Shown here piece after piece: positions 8,316 to 18,138 of a DNA stretch of 33,845 bases; position 1 is the first letter of the stretch; each line of letters starts with the position of its first letter. This DNA is from a bacterium (GTDB taxonomy: Bacteria; RBG-13-66-14; B26-G2; WVWN01), in the NCBI GenBank assembly GCA_035529855.1, contig DATKVX010000023.1:1-33845 (forward strand), read 5' to 3'. Position numbers and translations under genes: made by a program. The notes beneath the pieces were generated by a model. It ran no database searches and was not told where the DNA came from. It saw only the letters and a list, made by a program, of their open reading frames with translations.

Positions 8316-8333
8316 TTATTTTACCGAAAAGAG

Positions 8334-8365
8334 AAGGAGGGCCGAACGTCGGCCCTCCTTTTTTT
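8334..8365. terminator. Bidirectional terminator between convergent genes
   Basis: A 12-bp perfect stem AAGGAGGGCCGA/TCGGCCCTCCTT with loop ACG is followed by T on the plus strand, and by TCTTTTC on the minus strand. It can end both the delta-prime gene and the convergent OmpA gene. Confidence 0.85.
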
Positions 8366-8386
8366 ATCGCGTCGTTAAAACGGCGG

Positions 8387-9943
<1,557 letters not shown>

Positions 9944-9986
9944 TATTAAGCCTCGCTTTCGTTTCGTCGGAGCTCTGCGGCGGCCG

Positions 9987-10877
9987 CTACTTAACGAACC
10001 ACCACGTCCTTAGGCGCATTTCTATGTTATCGAGGTAACCGCTGCCGCGGTACCAGTTGATTTTGGCTATGCCGTAGTACGGCGCGACCCAGTAGGTGGT
10101 CGTGGAAACATCCTGCTTGTCGCCTTCGCCGGAAAGGTGGAAGACGAGGGTCTGGGTTAGTTCGACGGCGTGGCAATTGAGGCTCCCCAGTTCCGTATCG
10201 ATCAACGCGCTGCCGGTGACTTCCCCCGTTATCGATATGTCCATGGTGTCGACGCGTTCGTCGCCGTCGAGGTCGCGCGCGAGGCCGAAGTAATCTTTCT
10301 GGTCGACGTTGTAGTATACGGTGGGAGGGTTCGTCGGTATTTCGTTGTCGAATTTTAAGACGTCCCATTGTTCATGCGCCACTAAGGGCGTCTTAAACAA
10401 AGTGAACGGCGCTCTTTGGCCGTTCGTGTTGTAAAAGAAGGTCCCGATTACCGGGTCGTGGTAGGCGTTCGTGTAGTTGTACCCGCGTAGGACGAAGCGG
10501 CGGTCGGCCCCGTAGACGAAGTAATCGTTCTTGAAGAAGATGTCTTGGTTGGCCCAGTAGTAGGCCTGGTCGAGCCGCAGCCGGACGCCCTCTTTGTTCT
10601 CGGCGTATTTGGTTACGAGGGTAGGCTCGACGGCGCCGCCCGGACCCACCGGCGCGTTTTCCACCGATACGTGGGTATAGAAAGGCTTCTCCATCGCGGG
10701 GTCGCGCGTAACGTTGTACGTATCGTAGACCCACCGCTGACCCGCGCTCGTCGGGAAGTATTCTTCGCTCGGGCCGTTGGTGCCGGCCTCTTCCGTGCCG
10801 CACGACGTGATAACGACGCCGGCCGTCAAGGCCAGGACGGCAATCGCGGTGGTCATCCCTTTAAGATGTCGTTTCAT
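9987..10877 (-). CDS. Lipoprotein of unknown function
   Basis: A 296-residue protein with a lipoprotein signal peptide: basic start (MKRHLKGM), hydrophobic stretch and the lipobox VITSC, with Cys26 as the lipidated residue. The mature part starts with a Gly/Glu/Thr linker, then EEYFPTSAGQRWVYDTYNV, a pattern seen in predicted secreted lipoproteins where a single beta-rich domain follows. YWVAPYYGIAKINWYRGSG near the end also recurs in such proteins. No catalytic motif is visible. The ATG at 10877 has AGGGGAT upstream; a second ATG at codon 8 is possible. It sits upstream of the OmpA gene on the same strand, consistent with an envelope role. Confidence 0.75.
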   Translation of the reverse strand: MKRHLKGMTTAIAVLALTAGVVITSCGTEEAGTNGPSEEYFPTSAGQRWVYDTYNVTRDPAMEKPFYTHVSVENAPVGPGGAVEPTLVTKYAENKEGVRLRLDQAYYWANQDIFFKNDYFVYGADRRFVLRGYNYTNAYHDPVIGTFFYNTNGQRAPFTLFKTPLVAHEQWDVLKFDNEIPTNPPTVYYNVDQKDYFGLARDLDGDERVDTMDISITGEVTGSALIDTELGSLNCHAVELTQTLVFHLSGEGDKQDVSTTTYWVAPYYGIAKINWYRGSGYLDNIEMRLRTWWFVK

Positions 10878-11142
10878 AAGGCTATCCCCTTTCGCCTTGC
10901 CGGTTTATCTCGCGGTATTTTCCGTGCCCTCTTTTCAGTTTGGCCTCCTTTCTCCGGATATTTTAAAGCGCGTTCGTGGAACGCTTTGGAACCAGCCGTT
11001 CCGTGAACGCGTGCGTGTCATAGGGGGGGTAACGCGTCGTTCGTACCCGCGGTTCCCATTTCCTACCCCACCGCCGGCCCCCTAATTCGGGCGCCGGCCT
11101 TAACCGCGATTTCCTAACTGCCGACGGCGCGGGCGCGCCGGT
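10878..11142. other. Intergenic region between two minus-strand genes
   Basis: 265 bases without a gene. An imperfect long inverted repeat at about 10969-11010 (CGCGTTC...GAACGCG arms of roughly 15 bases with two mismatches, 12-base loop) could be the transcript end of the small exported protein gene upstream, though the T-run on the minus strand is poor. A GGAGAAAGGAGG purine run on the minus strand near 10940-10951 has no start codon after it. No clear promoter was found. Confidence 0.4.
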
Positions 11143-11637
11143 TTAATTGCGGCGCATTAACCATACGCCGCCGCCGGCCAGGCAGACGCCGGCTACGACC
11201 GTCGGTACGTTAACCGTGTGTTCCCGGGCCAACGGTATAACGCCCGTGCTGGCGTATATTTTTTGCCAGTTGTCGGGCCTGGTTTGTTCGGTATTGAAAA
11301 ATACGGCCCAACCCGTCATCGTTATCGCCGTCGATATTAAGCTGAGCCCGATTATTCTTTTGATGTCGCGCGACGCTTTGCCGGTCGTATCCTGGAAGCG
11401 CGACCATCCCGACTCGACGGAGTCCTCCCGTTCGCTCTCGCCGAAGTAGAAGACCTCGTCTTCTTCCTCGAGCGAAGGCGTGCCGAACGGGTTTCTCCCG
11501 CGGCCGTAGTAGTAGCGTACGTTTTCGCCGGTCGTACCGGAGGATTCTTCGCCTTCTTCTTCCGCCACCGCCGGCGCCGCGGCCCACCACACAAGGATGG
11601 CAACGACGGCCAGCGCTGTTAGTTTACGCGCGTTCAT
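11143..11637 (-). CDS. Small exported membrane-associated protein, unknown
   Basis: A 164-residue protein with a signal peptide (MNARKLTALAVVAILVWWAAAPAVA, cleavage after AVA likely). An acidic linker follows (EEEGEESSG), then a low-complexity region with RYYYGRGRNPFGTPSLEEEDE, and two hydrophobic segments near the end (about residues 96-116 and 140-160; ending GGGVWLMRRN). The mature protein is probably anchored in the inner membrane by the last helices. The ATG at 11637 is chosen because a longer GTG start at 11682 lies inside the promoter; AAAGG is present 10 bases before the ATG. No family recognised. Confidence 0.7.
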   Translation of the reverse strand: MNARKLTALAVVAILVWWAAAPAVAEEEGEESSGTTGENVRYYYGRGRNPFGTPSLEEEDEVFYFGESEREDSVESGWSRFQDTTGKASRDIKRIIGLSLISTAITMTGWAVFFNTEQTRPDNWQKIYASTGVIPLAREHTVNVPTVVAGVCLAGGGVWLMRRN

Positions 11638-11672
11638 AATCAAATGACCTTTCCGTTCGTTTCCTACGTTCA

Positions 11673-11702
11673 AGATTAACACTTTTAAGTTGACGCGTCA
11701 AC
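11673..11702 (-). promoter_or_regulatory. Promoter with palindromic operator candidate
   Basis: On the minus strand TTGACG (11701-11696), a 17-base spacer and TAATCT (11678-11673) form a good promoter for the small exported protein gene. The -35 box lies in a perfect 14-bp palindrome, GTTGACGCGTCAAC (11689-11702), a likely site for a dimeric regulator. The region also separates this gene from the divergent DUF885 gene. Confidence 0.55.
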
Positions 11703-11748
11703 ACATATTTCGGAACGCCTCCGCGGACGCCGCCGGCGCACTTGTTCC

Positions 11749-11777
11749 TTGACCGGCCGTGAATCGTATGTTAGCTT
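11749..11777 (+). promoter_or_regulatory. Weak promoter candidate of the DUF885 gene
   Basis: TTGACC (11749-11754), a 17-base spacer and TAGCTT (11772-11777). The -35 is good, the -10 poor. Predicted transcription start is about 28 bases before the ATG at 11812. Confidence 0.35.
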
Positions 11778-11811
11778 TGCCGAAAAATCGACATAGGAGC
11801 GTGCTTGAGAG

Positions 11812-13422
11812 ATGAACGCAGAAGTCGCCAAATTGATAGACGAGCTCCTCGACCGCGAGAACGAGCTGCAACCCCCGTCCGCGACCTTTAAGGGGATTCA
11901 CGATTACGACGAGGAATGGGACGACCCCGGGCCGGACGGGATAGCCGCTTACGAGGCGTTCGTCGACGAATACCTGGCGCGGGTGGAGGAGGCCGCCGGG
12001 GCGGCCGAGGGCGACGACGCCGTCGACCTGGCGTTGGCGCGGGCGCGCCTGGCGAATTACGACGTTTCGTTGCGGGTTCTCGACGATTTGCGGCGCAACC
12101 CGCTGGGCGTCCCGGGGACGGTGGTCCAGACGCTCTTCGTCATGCTGGTCCGGGACTACGCGCCGCTCGAGGAGCGGCTCGGCGCGATGCTGGCGCGTAC
12201 TGAGAAGGTGCCGGCCTATTGCGAGGAGGGAAAAAAATCTTTCCGAGAACCGGTGGCGAAGTTCGTAGAGTTGGCGGCCGAAGTGGCCGCGCACGGGGGC
12301 CCTTTTTTGACCCGCGTCGTTCCGGCGGCCGCGGAGCAAGCGGGGAGTAAGTACGCCGCCGACCTGGCGAAGGCGGGCGAACGCGCCGCCGCGGCCCTGG
12401 ACGATTTCATAAGCCACGTCCGGGGGCTGCCGGCGCGCGAGGATTTCGCCGCGGGCCGGGAGGCGTTCGACCGGCTCCTGAAGGAGTACCATTTGCTCGA
12501 CTACGACGCCGACTCGCTCTTGGCCTTCGGCCGGGATTCGGTCGCCGAAATACAAGCGGAGGTGGCGGCGTTGGCCGAGGAGATCCGGCCCGGCGCGACG
12601 CCGGCCGAGCTGGTCGAGGAATTGAAAAAGGACCACCCCACCGCGGACGAGCTCCTGGATTTCTACCGGGATTGGATGTCGCGCTCCCGACAGTTTATAA
12701 TCGACAAAAATATCTGCGGCCTTCCGGAGGGGGAGGAGTTGGAGGTAATCCCGACGCCGGAGTTCGAGCGCGCCGTGATGCCGTACGGCGCGTATATGCC
12801 GGCCGCGGCCTACGAGCCCCGCCAGAAGGGTTTCTTCTACGTAACGCCGGTCGAACCCGACGCGACGCCCGAGGAACGCGAACAGAAGCTGGCGGGCCAC
12901 AACCGCGCCAAGGTGCCCGTCGTCGCGCTGCACGAGGGTTACCCCGGCCACCACGTCCAGCTGTGCTGGGCCAACCGCGTCGACAGCCGAATCCGCCGGG
13001 AATTCCATTCCAACCCGTTGATCGAGGGGTGGGCGCTGTATTGCGAAGACATGATGCGTGAGCAGGGTTTCTACGACGACGAGCGCATCGTATTGGGCCA
13101 GAAGAAGGCCACGCTATGGCGGGCGGCGCGCGTTATCCTGGACGCGTCGCTCCATACCGGCGGCATGACCTTCGAGGAGGCGGTGGCGTTCCTGGTGGAC
13201 GTGGTATCGCTGGAGCGCGTGAACGCGGAGGCGGAGGTCAAGAGGTACGTATATACGCCCACGCAGCCGATGTCGTACCTCGTCGGGAAGAACGAGATAA
13301 TGGCGCTACGGGACGAGTACTTCCGGCGGCATCCCGACGACTCCCTGCGCGATTTCCACGACCGCGTATTGGCCGTGGGCTCTCTGCCGGTGAGGCTCGT
13401 GCGGGAAGCGGTATTATCTTAG
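11812..13422 (+). CDS. DUF885-family predicted zinc metallopeptidase
   Basis: A 536-residue protein of the DUF885 family. The family hallmark HEGYPGHH is at residues 374-381 (a variant of the zinc-peptidase HExxH helix), followed by NPLIEGWALYCEDMM, whose Glu is the likely third zinc ligand, and YTPTQPMSYLVGK near the end. Members are thought to be metallopeptidases; the substrate here is unknown. There is no signal peptide, so it is probably cytoplasmic, whereas many relatives are exported. AGGAG lies about 12 bases before the ATG. It is divergent from the small exported protein gene and stands alone before a weak hairpin. Confidence 0.85.
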   Translation: MNAEVAKLIDELLDRENELQPPSATFKGIHDYDEEWDDPGPDGIAAYEAFVDEYLARVEEAAGAAEGDDAVDLALARARLANYDVSLRVLDDLRRNPLGVPGTVVQTLFVMLVRDYAPLEERLGAMLARTEKVPAYCEEGKKSFREPVAKFVELAAEVAAHGGPFLTRVVPAAAEQAGSKYAADLAKAGERAAAALDDFISHVRGLPAREDFAAGREAFDRLLKEYHLLDYDADSLLAFGRDSVAEIQAEVAALAEEIRPGATPAELVEELKKDHPTADELLDFYRDWMSRSRQFIIDKNICGLPEGEELEVIPTPEFERAVMPYGAYMPAAAYEPRQKGFFYVTPVEPDATPEEREQKLAGHNRAKVPVVALHEGYPGHHVQLCWANRVDSRIRREFHSNPLIEGWALYCEDMMREQGFYDDERIVLGQKKATLWRAARVILDASLHTGGMTFEEAVAFLVDVVSLERVNAEAEVKRYVYTPTQPMSYLVGKNEIMALRDEYFRRHPDDSLRDFHDRVLAVGSLPVRLVREAVLS

Positions 13423-13437
13423 GGCGGAGCACGGGGG

Positions 13438-13454
13438 CCGGGCTTACGGCCCGG
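13438..13454 (+). terminator. Hairpin after the DUF885 gene
   Basis: A 6-bp stem CCGGGC/GCCCGG with loop TTACG 15 bases after the stop codon, without a T-run. At best a weak terminator. Confidence 0.35.
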
Positions 13455-13481
13455 GTTAAGCGTGCGGTTGAGTTATACGTG

Positions 13482-13510
13482 TTGCCTTTGCCGTAGCCGT
13501 TTGCTATATT
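13482..13510 (+). promoter_or_regulatory. Promoter of the 13.5-15.1 kb gene pair
   Basis: TTGCCT (13482-13487), a 17-base spacer and TATATT (13505-13510). The predicted start of transcription is near 13517, some 33 bases before the GTG start at 13550, which has GGGGAG upstream. Confidence 0.6.
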
Positions 13511-13549
13511 AGGGCCGGTCGGCGGCGCCGGCGCGGGGAGCGAAGCGAC

Positions 13550-14344
13550 GTGGACTGGTACGGTTTCGGGCGGCGGCTGGAGAGCGCGGCCTCGAATTTG
13601 TGGCGTAATTTAAGGCTCCCGGGGGCGTTGTGGTACTTGGGCGCGGCCGCTTTCGCGACGTCGGGCGCCGGCGTATTGGCGGGAAGCAAGTTCGTGCTGC
13701 CGGCGCTGGACGTCGCCGCGGCGCTCCCCGTTTACGTGTGGGCGCGGCTTCACCGCGGCTTCCAGGGGGCGGCTTTCGCGCTCCTTTTTTGGTCTTTCTG
13801 TAAAGTAGCCGCCGTAGCTTTCTTTACGGTGCTTTTCCCGGCCCGGGCCGGGGAGGCCGTCGCATACGGCGCTTCGTACGCCCAAGGTATGACGTTGTGG
13901 GTGGGGTCGGGCGCGGACGTGGCGGGCATCGGCGCGTGGGGTACGTGGCGGCTCAAGGAAGCATTAGCGCTCGCGGCCCTCAGCCTGCCGACGGCGGGGG
14001 TGGGCGGCCTGGCGTTCGCGACGACGCTGTTGAATTGCCAGGCGTACTACTTGGGGACTTTATTTCTGCGGGCGGCGGAACCCTGGAAGGTGGTCGCGTT
14101 GGGGTGGCCGCTGTGGGAAGTTTTCCGGGCGCTCGCGTTCGTCAACATATTATTGGCCGCGGCCGAGCCTACCCTGTCGCGGGTTTTGCGCCGGCCGTTT
14201 CGCGGCCGCGATTTAAGGGACGCCGCCATTTTAGCCTTCTTGATGATGGTTGCGGCGTACGTAGCTCATATTAGCCTTGCGCCCTGGTGGCGCGAAGCAC
14301 TCGCGCCGGCGTTGTATTTCGACGTACCGCCGGCGACGCCGTGA
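13550..14344 (+). CDS. Multi-spanning membrane protein of unknown function
   Basis: A 264-residue integral membrane protein with a cytoplasmic-looking N-terminus (about 25 residues) and roughly six hydrophobic segments between residues 28 and 253. No catalytic or transport motif was recognised. Features: a Trp-rich last loop (LAPWWREAL) and a central LLNCQAYYLG segment. Translation starts at GTG with GGGGAG upstream, behind a good promoter. Its TGA stop overlaps the GTG start of the next gene (GTGA), so the two are translationally coupled and probably work together. The overall pattern resembles Yip1-like membrane proteins only loosely, and I would not assign it. Confidence 0.75.
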   Translation: MDWYGFGRRLESAASNLWRNLRLPGALWYLGAAAFATSGAGVLAGSKFVLPALDVAAALPVYVWARLHRGFQGAAFALLFWSFCKVAAVAFFTVLFPARAGEAVAYGASYAQGMTLWVGSGADVAGIGAWGTWRLKEALALAALSLPTAGVGGLAFATTLLNCQAYYLGTLFLRAAEPWKVVALGWPLWEVFRALAFVNILLAAAEPTLSRVLRRPFRGRDLRDAAILAFLMMVAAYVAHISLAPWWREALAPALYFDVPPATP

Positions 14345-15129
14345 GAGGTTTCGTCTTCATATTCGCTTTGTGGCTGGCCGGCGCGGGCACCGCGCAGGGT
14401 AAGGTGCTGGTCTGGGACCGGGATAACGGCCTTACTTTCGACGACCCGGAGAGCGGCCGCGCCGTCGGGACGGAGTACGCCGTGGTGAAGGCGCTAAAGG
14501 CGCGCGGCGTAGCGGACGTGGAACAGAGGTTCGTCTTGCCGTACGACCTCGCCGGGTACGAGGCGGTCTTCGTGCTGTGCGGCTTTTGGCCCGACGACGG
14601 CCGGTTGTCGTACGTCGAGCGTCAGGTTTTGGAAAGCTACCTCGGCGGGGACGGCGCCAATTTATACGTCGAAGGTACGGAGATAGGGCATCGATACGGC
14701 GGCTCGACTTTGTTTAAAAAGCTCGGTACGGCGTTCGCCGACGACGGCCGGCCGATGGAGGACGGCAACGTCAACGTCGCCGAGGGTATCGGCGCATGGG
14801 CCGGGATAAGTTTCGACTACTACTCGTACCGCAAGGACGAACCGGACGCCTACGTGGACGAATTTAAAAACGCCGGGGGCGAAGTGGTAGTACGCTCGCG
14901 GCGGGCCGGCTACCAGTCGAACGGCCGCGTGGTCAGGTACGCCGTCGCGGGCGAGTTCTACTATAAAACCATTACTTCTTCCATAATATTCGGCGCGTTG
15001 GCTGACGGTAAACACAAAAAGAAAGACCTGATGGCGAAGTACCTGGAGTTCTTCGGGATAACCGGCAGCCATAACGAGATAGGCGTCGCGCCGGCGTCGT
15101 TGGGGCGAATCAGGGCGTTGTTCCGCTAG
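14341..15129 (+). CDS. Exported protein, possible ThuA/GATase-like fold
   Basis: A 262-residue protein starting at a GTG that overlaps the stop of the preceding gene. This start gives a clean signal peptide (MRGFVFIFALWLAGAGTAQG); a longer frame from 14287 would bury it. The mature part reads VLVWDRDNGL, then YEAVFVLCGFWPDD, VLESYLGGDGANLYVEGTEIG: a strand-glycine-strand pattern like secreted domains with a glutamine-amidotransferase-like or ThuA-like fold that occur in exported proteins of candidate phyla. The catalytic triad is not evident, so it may only bind. It is probably periplasmic or outer-membrane and coupled to the membrane protein encoded just before. Confidence 0.7.
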   Translation: MRGFVFIFALWLAGAGTAQGKVLVWDRDNGLTFDDPESGRAVGTEYAVVKALKARGVADVEQRFVLPYDLAGYEAVFVLCGFWPDDGRLSYVERQVLESYLGGDGANLYVEGTEIGHRYGGSTLFKKLGTAFADDGRPMEDGNVNVAEGIGAWAGISFDYYSYRKDEPDAYVDEFKNAGGEVVVRSRRAGYQSNGRVVRYAVAGEFYYKTITSSIIFGALADGKHKKKDLMAKYLEFFGITGSHNEIGVAPASLGRIRALFR

Positions 15130-15164
15130 GGGCGCCCCCGCCGGACGACGGGAGGCAGCGAACG

Positions 15165-16808
15165 ATGGGCTACGACCCGGGACTTAAAAAGTTGATCGGG
15201 AAGGTCGAGGCTTCCAGGCCGGACCGCATCGAGGCCGTCAAGCGCGGCGAGCACTACCCGCGCCTTACGATGGAGGAGATAGACGCCCTCCTCAAATCGT
15301 TCCACCCCGACTTCCGCGCGGACGCCAAACGCGAATTGCGCGTCGGCCCCAACAAGGGCGCGGTTTACCCCAACGAGCTCGTCGACGTGTTGGAGTCGCG
15401 CAGTCGCCTCGACCCCACCGGGGTGGACCTGGAGCGCGTCGACTACGACGTCGAGCTGCTTATCGTGGGCGGCGGCGGCGCCGGCTGCAGCGCGGCCGTC
15501 ACCGCGTCCGACGCCGGCGTAAAGGATATCCTCATCGCGACCAAGCTCCGGCTGGGCGACGCCAACACCATGATGGCGGAGGGGGGCATCCAGGCCGCGG
15601 ACAAGGAGAACGACTCGCCGGTTATTCATTACCTCGACGTACTGGGCGGCGGCCGCTTCGCCAATTATCCCGAGCTGGTGGAGGCGTTGGTATACGACGC
15701 GCCGTTCGTCATCGCCTGGCTCGAGAAGCTGGGCGTGATGTTCGACAAGACCGAGGACGGGACGATGCGCACCCTCCACGGCGGCGGCACGAGCCGCAAG
15801 CGCATGCACTCCTGCGGCGACATCACCGGCGCCGAAATTATGAGGACGCTGCGCGACGAGGTGGAGTGCCGTCCCCATATCAAAACGTTGGAGTTCGCGC
15901 CGGCGGTGGAGATAATAAAGGACGAGGCGGGGAAGGCCGCGGGCGCGGTCCTCTACGACCTCGACCGCGACCGGTACATCGTCGTGCGGGCCAAGTGCAC
16001 CGTCATATCGACGGGAGGCTTCGGCCGCCTCCACCTCATGGGTTTCCCCACCACCAACCATTACGGCGCCACCGCCGACGGCCTGGCCATGGCCTACCAC
16101 GCCGGCTGCGAGCTGGTATTCCTCGAGTCCTCGCAGTTCCACCCCACCGGCGCCATATACCCGGAGCAGATCGTAGGCCTCCTTATTACCGAAAAAATAC
16201 GCGGCGCCGGCGCGCAGTTCCTCAACGTCGACGCCGAGCAGTTCGTCTACCCCCTCGAGACGCGGGACGTCGCCTCGTCGGCCCTCATCCGCGAGTGCGC
16301 GCCGCCCGACAAGGGGGGCCGGGGGAATGGCGTAACCACCCCCTCCGGCCGCGTCGGCATCTGGCTGGACTCGCCCATGATAGACATCCTGCGGGGCCCG
16401 GGGACCGTTCGGCGCGACTTCCCCGGCAAGTTCCGCATGTACGACAACCACGGCATCGACATCGCGCGCGAGCCGATGCTCATCTACCCGACGCTGCACT
16501 ACCAGAACGGCGGCGTCGCGATCCACGCCGACGCCTCGAGCAAGGACGTCGAAGGCCTCTATTTCGCGGGCGAGGTCGCGGGGGGCATTCACGGCCAGAA
16601 CCGGCTGATGGGGAATTCGCTTCTCGACGTGTGCGTCTTCGGCCGGCGGGCGGGGGCCGCGGCGGCGGCCAAATTGCCGACGGCGGAGTTGGGCGCGCTC
16701 TCGCTCGCGCACGTGAAGGCGTGGGACGAGGAGGTCGCCCGCGCCGGCCTGGAGAGCGAACTCGCGGCGCCGATACTTTTCCCGGACTACCGCGGTAGGG
16801 TGATGTAG
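15165..16808 (+). CDS. Fumarate reductase/succinate dehydrogenase-like flavoprotein subunit
   Basis: A 547-residue FAD protein. After a roughly 95-residue N-terminal extension (with HPDFRADAKRELRVGPNKGAV), the FAD-binding motif LIVGGGGAGCSAA lies at about residues 98-110. Also present: GDANTMMAEGGIQAADKEND (the flavin-loop segment), GGGTSRKRMHS, the substrate-loop sequences FHPTGAIYPEQ and HYQNGGVAI, and GQNRLMGNSLLDVCVFGRRAG near the end. The pattern fits the fumarate reductase/succinate dehydrogenase flavoprotein group with an N-terminal extension found in several anaerobic lineages, and differs from L-aspartate oxidase. No iron-sulfur or membrane-anchor subunit gene is adjacent, so its electron partner is elsewhere. 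GGGAGG precedes the ATG. Confidence 0.85.
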   Translation: MGYDPGLKKLIGKVEASRPDRIEAVKRGEHYPRLTMEEIDALLKSFHPDFRADAKRELRVGPNKGAVYPNELVDVLESRSRLDPTGVDLERVDYDVELLIVGGGGAGCSAAVTASDAGVKDILIATKLRLGDANTMMAEGGIQAADKENDSPVIHYLDVLGGGRFANYPELVEALVYDAPFVIAWLEKLGVMFDKTEDGTMRTLHGGGTSRKRMHSCGDITGAEIMRTLRDEVECRPHIKTLEFAPAVEIIKDEAGKAAGAVLYDLDRDRYIVVRAKCTVISTGGFGRLHLMGFPTTNHYGATADGLAMAYHAGCELVFLESSQFHPTGAIYPEQIVGLLITEKIRGAGAQFLNVDAEQFVYPLETRDVASSALIRECAPPDKGGRGNGVTTPSGRVGIWLDSPMIDILRGPGTVRRDFPGKFRMYDNHGIDIAREPMLIYPTLHYQNGGVAIHADASSKDVEGLYFAGEVAGGIHGQNRLMGNSLLDVCVFGRRAGAAAAAKLPTAELGALSLAHVKAWDEEVARAGLESELAAPILFPDYRGRVM

Positions 16809-16816
16809 CTCAAGCG

Positions 16817-17527
16817 ATGGCGTGGTTGGACCAGGCATTAAATTTTTTCGGTTACGCGGTCTGCCACTGCCTGCCGTCGCGCACGCTTACCGTGGGCGGC
16901 CATTTACTGCCGGTGTGTTCGCGCTGCACCGGCATATATTTAGGTATAGCCGCCACGTATATCTTTTTAATCTCTCGCAGGGGCTTCAAAGTTAACGCGC
17001 TGCCTTCACTTTGGGCTTCGCTGGCGGCGGCGGCGATGCTGTTGCCGATGGCGGTGGACGGCGTATCCTCGTACGTGGGCCTGCGCGAGACGACGAACAC
17101 GCTGAGGTTCCTGACCGGCCTGGCGGCCGGCGCCGCGCTGCCCGTTTTCGCCTTCCCTCTCCTGTCGCCGGAGTTGATCGTAGGCGGCGGCAAGAGGGGG
17201 GTCGTGCGGCCCTTCGGGGGGCCGTGGGACGGCGTAATATGGCTCGGGTTGCTGGCGGCGGCGGGGGCGCTGGTGTTCGCGCCGTGGCCTTGGCTCTACT
17301 ACCCGCTGGCTATCTTGACCGTCGCGGGGCTCGCCGGCATATTCTTCAACCTCGCGCTGGTGATATGGGAAATGGTGCTCGAGCGCGCGGGGCGGTGGGG
17401 CCGGCGGCCGTGGACGCTGGCCGCGGCGGCGTTGACGGTTCTGCTGGTATTCTCCGCGCTCAACGTCTTCCACTATTTCGCCTTCCGGGCGATGGCGGAC
17501 ATCTCGGGAGGCGAGCTGCCGTCGTAG
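16817..17527 (+). CDS. DUF2085 membrane protein
   Basis: A 236-residue membrane protein of the DUF2085 family. The hallmark is near the N-terminus: AVCHCLPSRTL (Cys16-His17) followed by LPVCSRCTGIYLG, which looks like a metal or redox site beside the first membrane helix. Five or six hydrophobic segments follow. Function of the family is unknown. The start lies 8 bases after the flavoprotein stop codon, suggesting one transcript. The last 12 codons (from MADISGGELPS) are encoded by a sequence that occurs again, 97% of the way through a broken nitroreductase gene, at 18238-18272. Confidence 0.85.
   Translation: MAWLDQALNFFGYAVCHCLPSRTLTVGGHLLPVCSRCTGIYLGIAATYIFLISRRGFKVNALPSLWASLAAAAMLLPMAVDGVSSYVGLRETTNTLRFLTGLAAGAALPVFAFPLLSPELIVGGGKRGVVRPFGGPWDGVIWLGLLAAAGALVFAPWPWLYYPLAILTVAGLAGIFFNLALVIWEMVLERAGRWGRRPWTLAAAALTVLLVFSALNVFHYFAFRAMADISGGELPS
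17492..17526 (+). repeat. 35-bp direct repeat, copy 1 (end of DUF2085 gene)
   Basis: 35 bases encoding MADISGGELPS plus most of the stop codon. It matches 18238-18272 with two mismatches. The two copies are 746 bases apart, with the barrel-protein gene in between. Confidence 0.9.
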
Positions 17528-17541
17528 GAAGGGGCGACACA

Positions 17542-18126
17542 ATGGTGCGAGCGTGCTTGATAGGGATCGTGGGCTTGGCGACGGCGGCGACGGCCGCCGC
17601 GGCCGGGCCTCCCGCGGAAACGTTATTCGGCGGCGACGTCACCTTCGGCGGCTACGGCGCGCCGGTGGTCCGCGTCGGCCAGTTTAACGGCGACGTGGCC
17701 GCGTTCGCCGGGGCCCAGGGCGGCGTCGTCTTGAACCATTCGCTAATCCTCGGCCTCGGCGGATGGGCCCTGATGCCGAGCGTCGACGTCACCGACGGCG
17801 TGCCCCGGCTGATCGATTTCGGTTACGGCGGCTTCCTCGTGGAGTACGTCTATCCGTGGCAGAAATTGCTGCACTTCCACGCCTCCCTCCTGATCGGCGG
17901 CGGCGGACTCGTCTACAACGACGTGTACTTCTGGGAGTACGGCGTAGTCGACGCCGTTTTTATCGCCGAGCCGACCGTGGGCGTCGAGTTGAACGTCACG
18001 CAGTATTTACGCCTGGCGGTCGGAGCCGGGTACCGGTACGCCGCCGATACCGAGTGCGAGGGCTTGACCGACGACGACCTGCGCGGCGTTTCGGGCGCCG
18101 CCGTATTCAAGATCGGCGTGTTCTAA
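17542..18126 (+). CDS. Predicted outer-membrane beta-barrel protein
   Basis: A 194-residue protein with a signal peptide (MVRACLIGIVGLATAATAAAA) and then alternating Gly/aromatic strands (GGYGAPVVRVGQFNG, GGFLVEYVYPW, LHFHASLLIGGGGLVYND, YLRLAVGAGYRY) ending in a C-terminal aromatic residue (KIGVF), as in outer-membrane barrels. Perhaps eight strands. The ligand or function is unknown. The ATG at 17542 lies 14 bases after the DUF2085 stop codon, with GAAGGGG upstream; an earlier open frame is the shadow of the DUF2085 gene. The segment between the two 35-bp repeats contains this gene, so it might have been involved in the rearrangement. Confidence 0.75.
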   Translation: MVRACLIGIVGLATAATAAAAGPPAETLFGGDVTFGGYGAPVVRVGQFNGDVAAFAGAQGGVVLNHSLILGLGGWALMPSVDVTDGVPRLIDFGYGGFLVEYVYPWQKLLHFHASLLIGGGGLVYNDVYFWEYGVVDAVFIAEPTVGVELNVTQYLRLAVGAGYRYAADTECEGLTDDDLRGVSGAAVFKIGVF

Positions 18127-18138
18127 GAGGTAGCGGGT

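Noticed and set aside
11698-13008. Minus-strand frame of 436 codons opposite the DUF885 gene
   Set aside because: Antisense shadow of a family with a recognisable HEGYPGHH motif.
15126-16838. Minus-strand frame of 570 codons opposite the flavoprotein
   Set aside because: Antisense shadow; no motifs, no ribosome binding site, and the sense strand has FAD and substrate motifs throughout.
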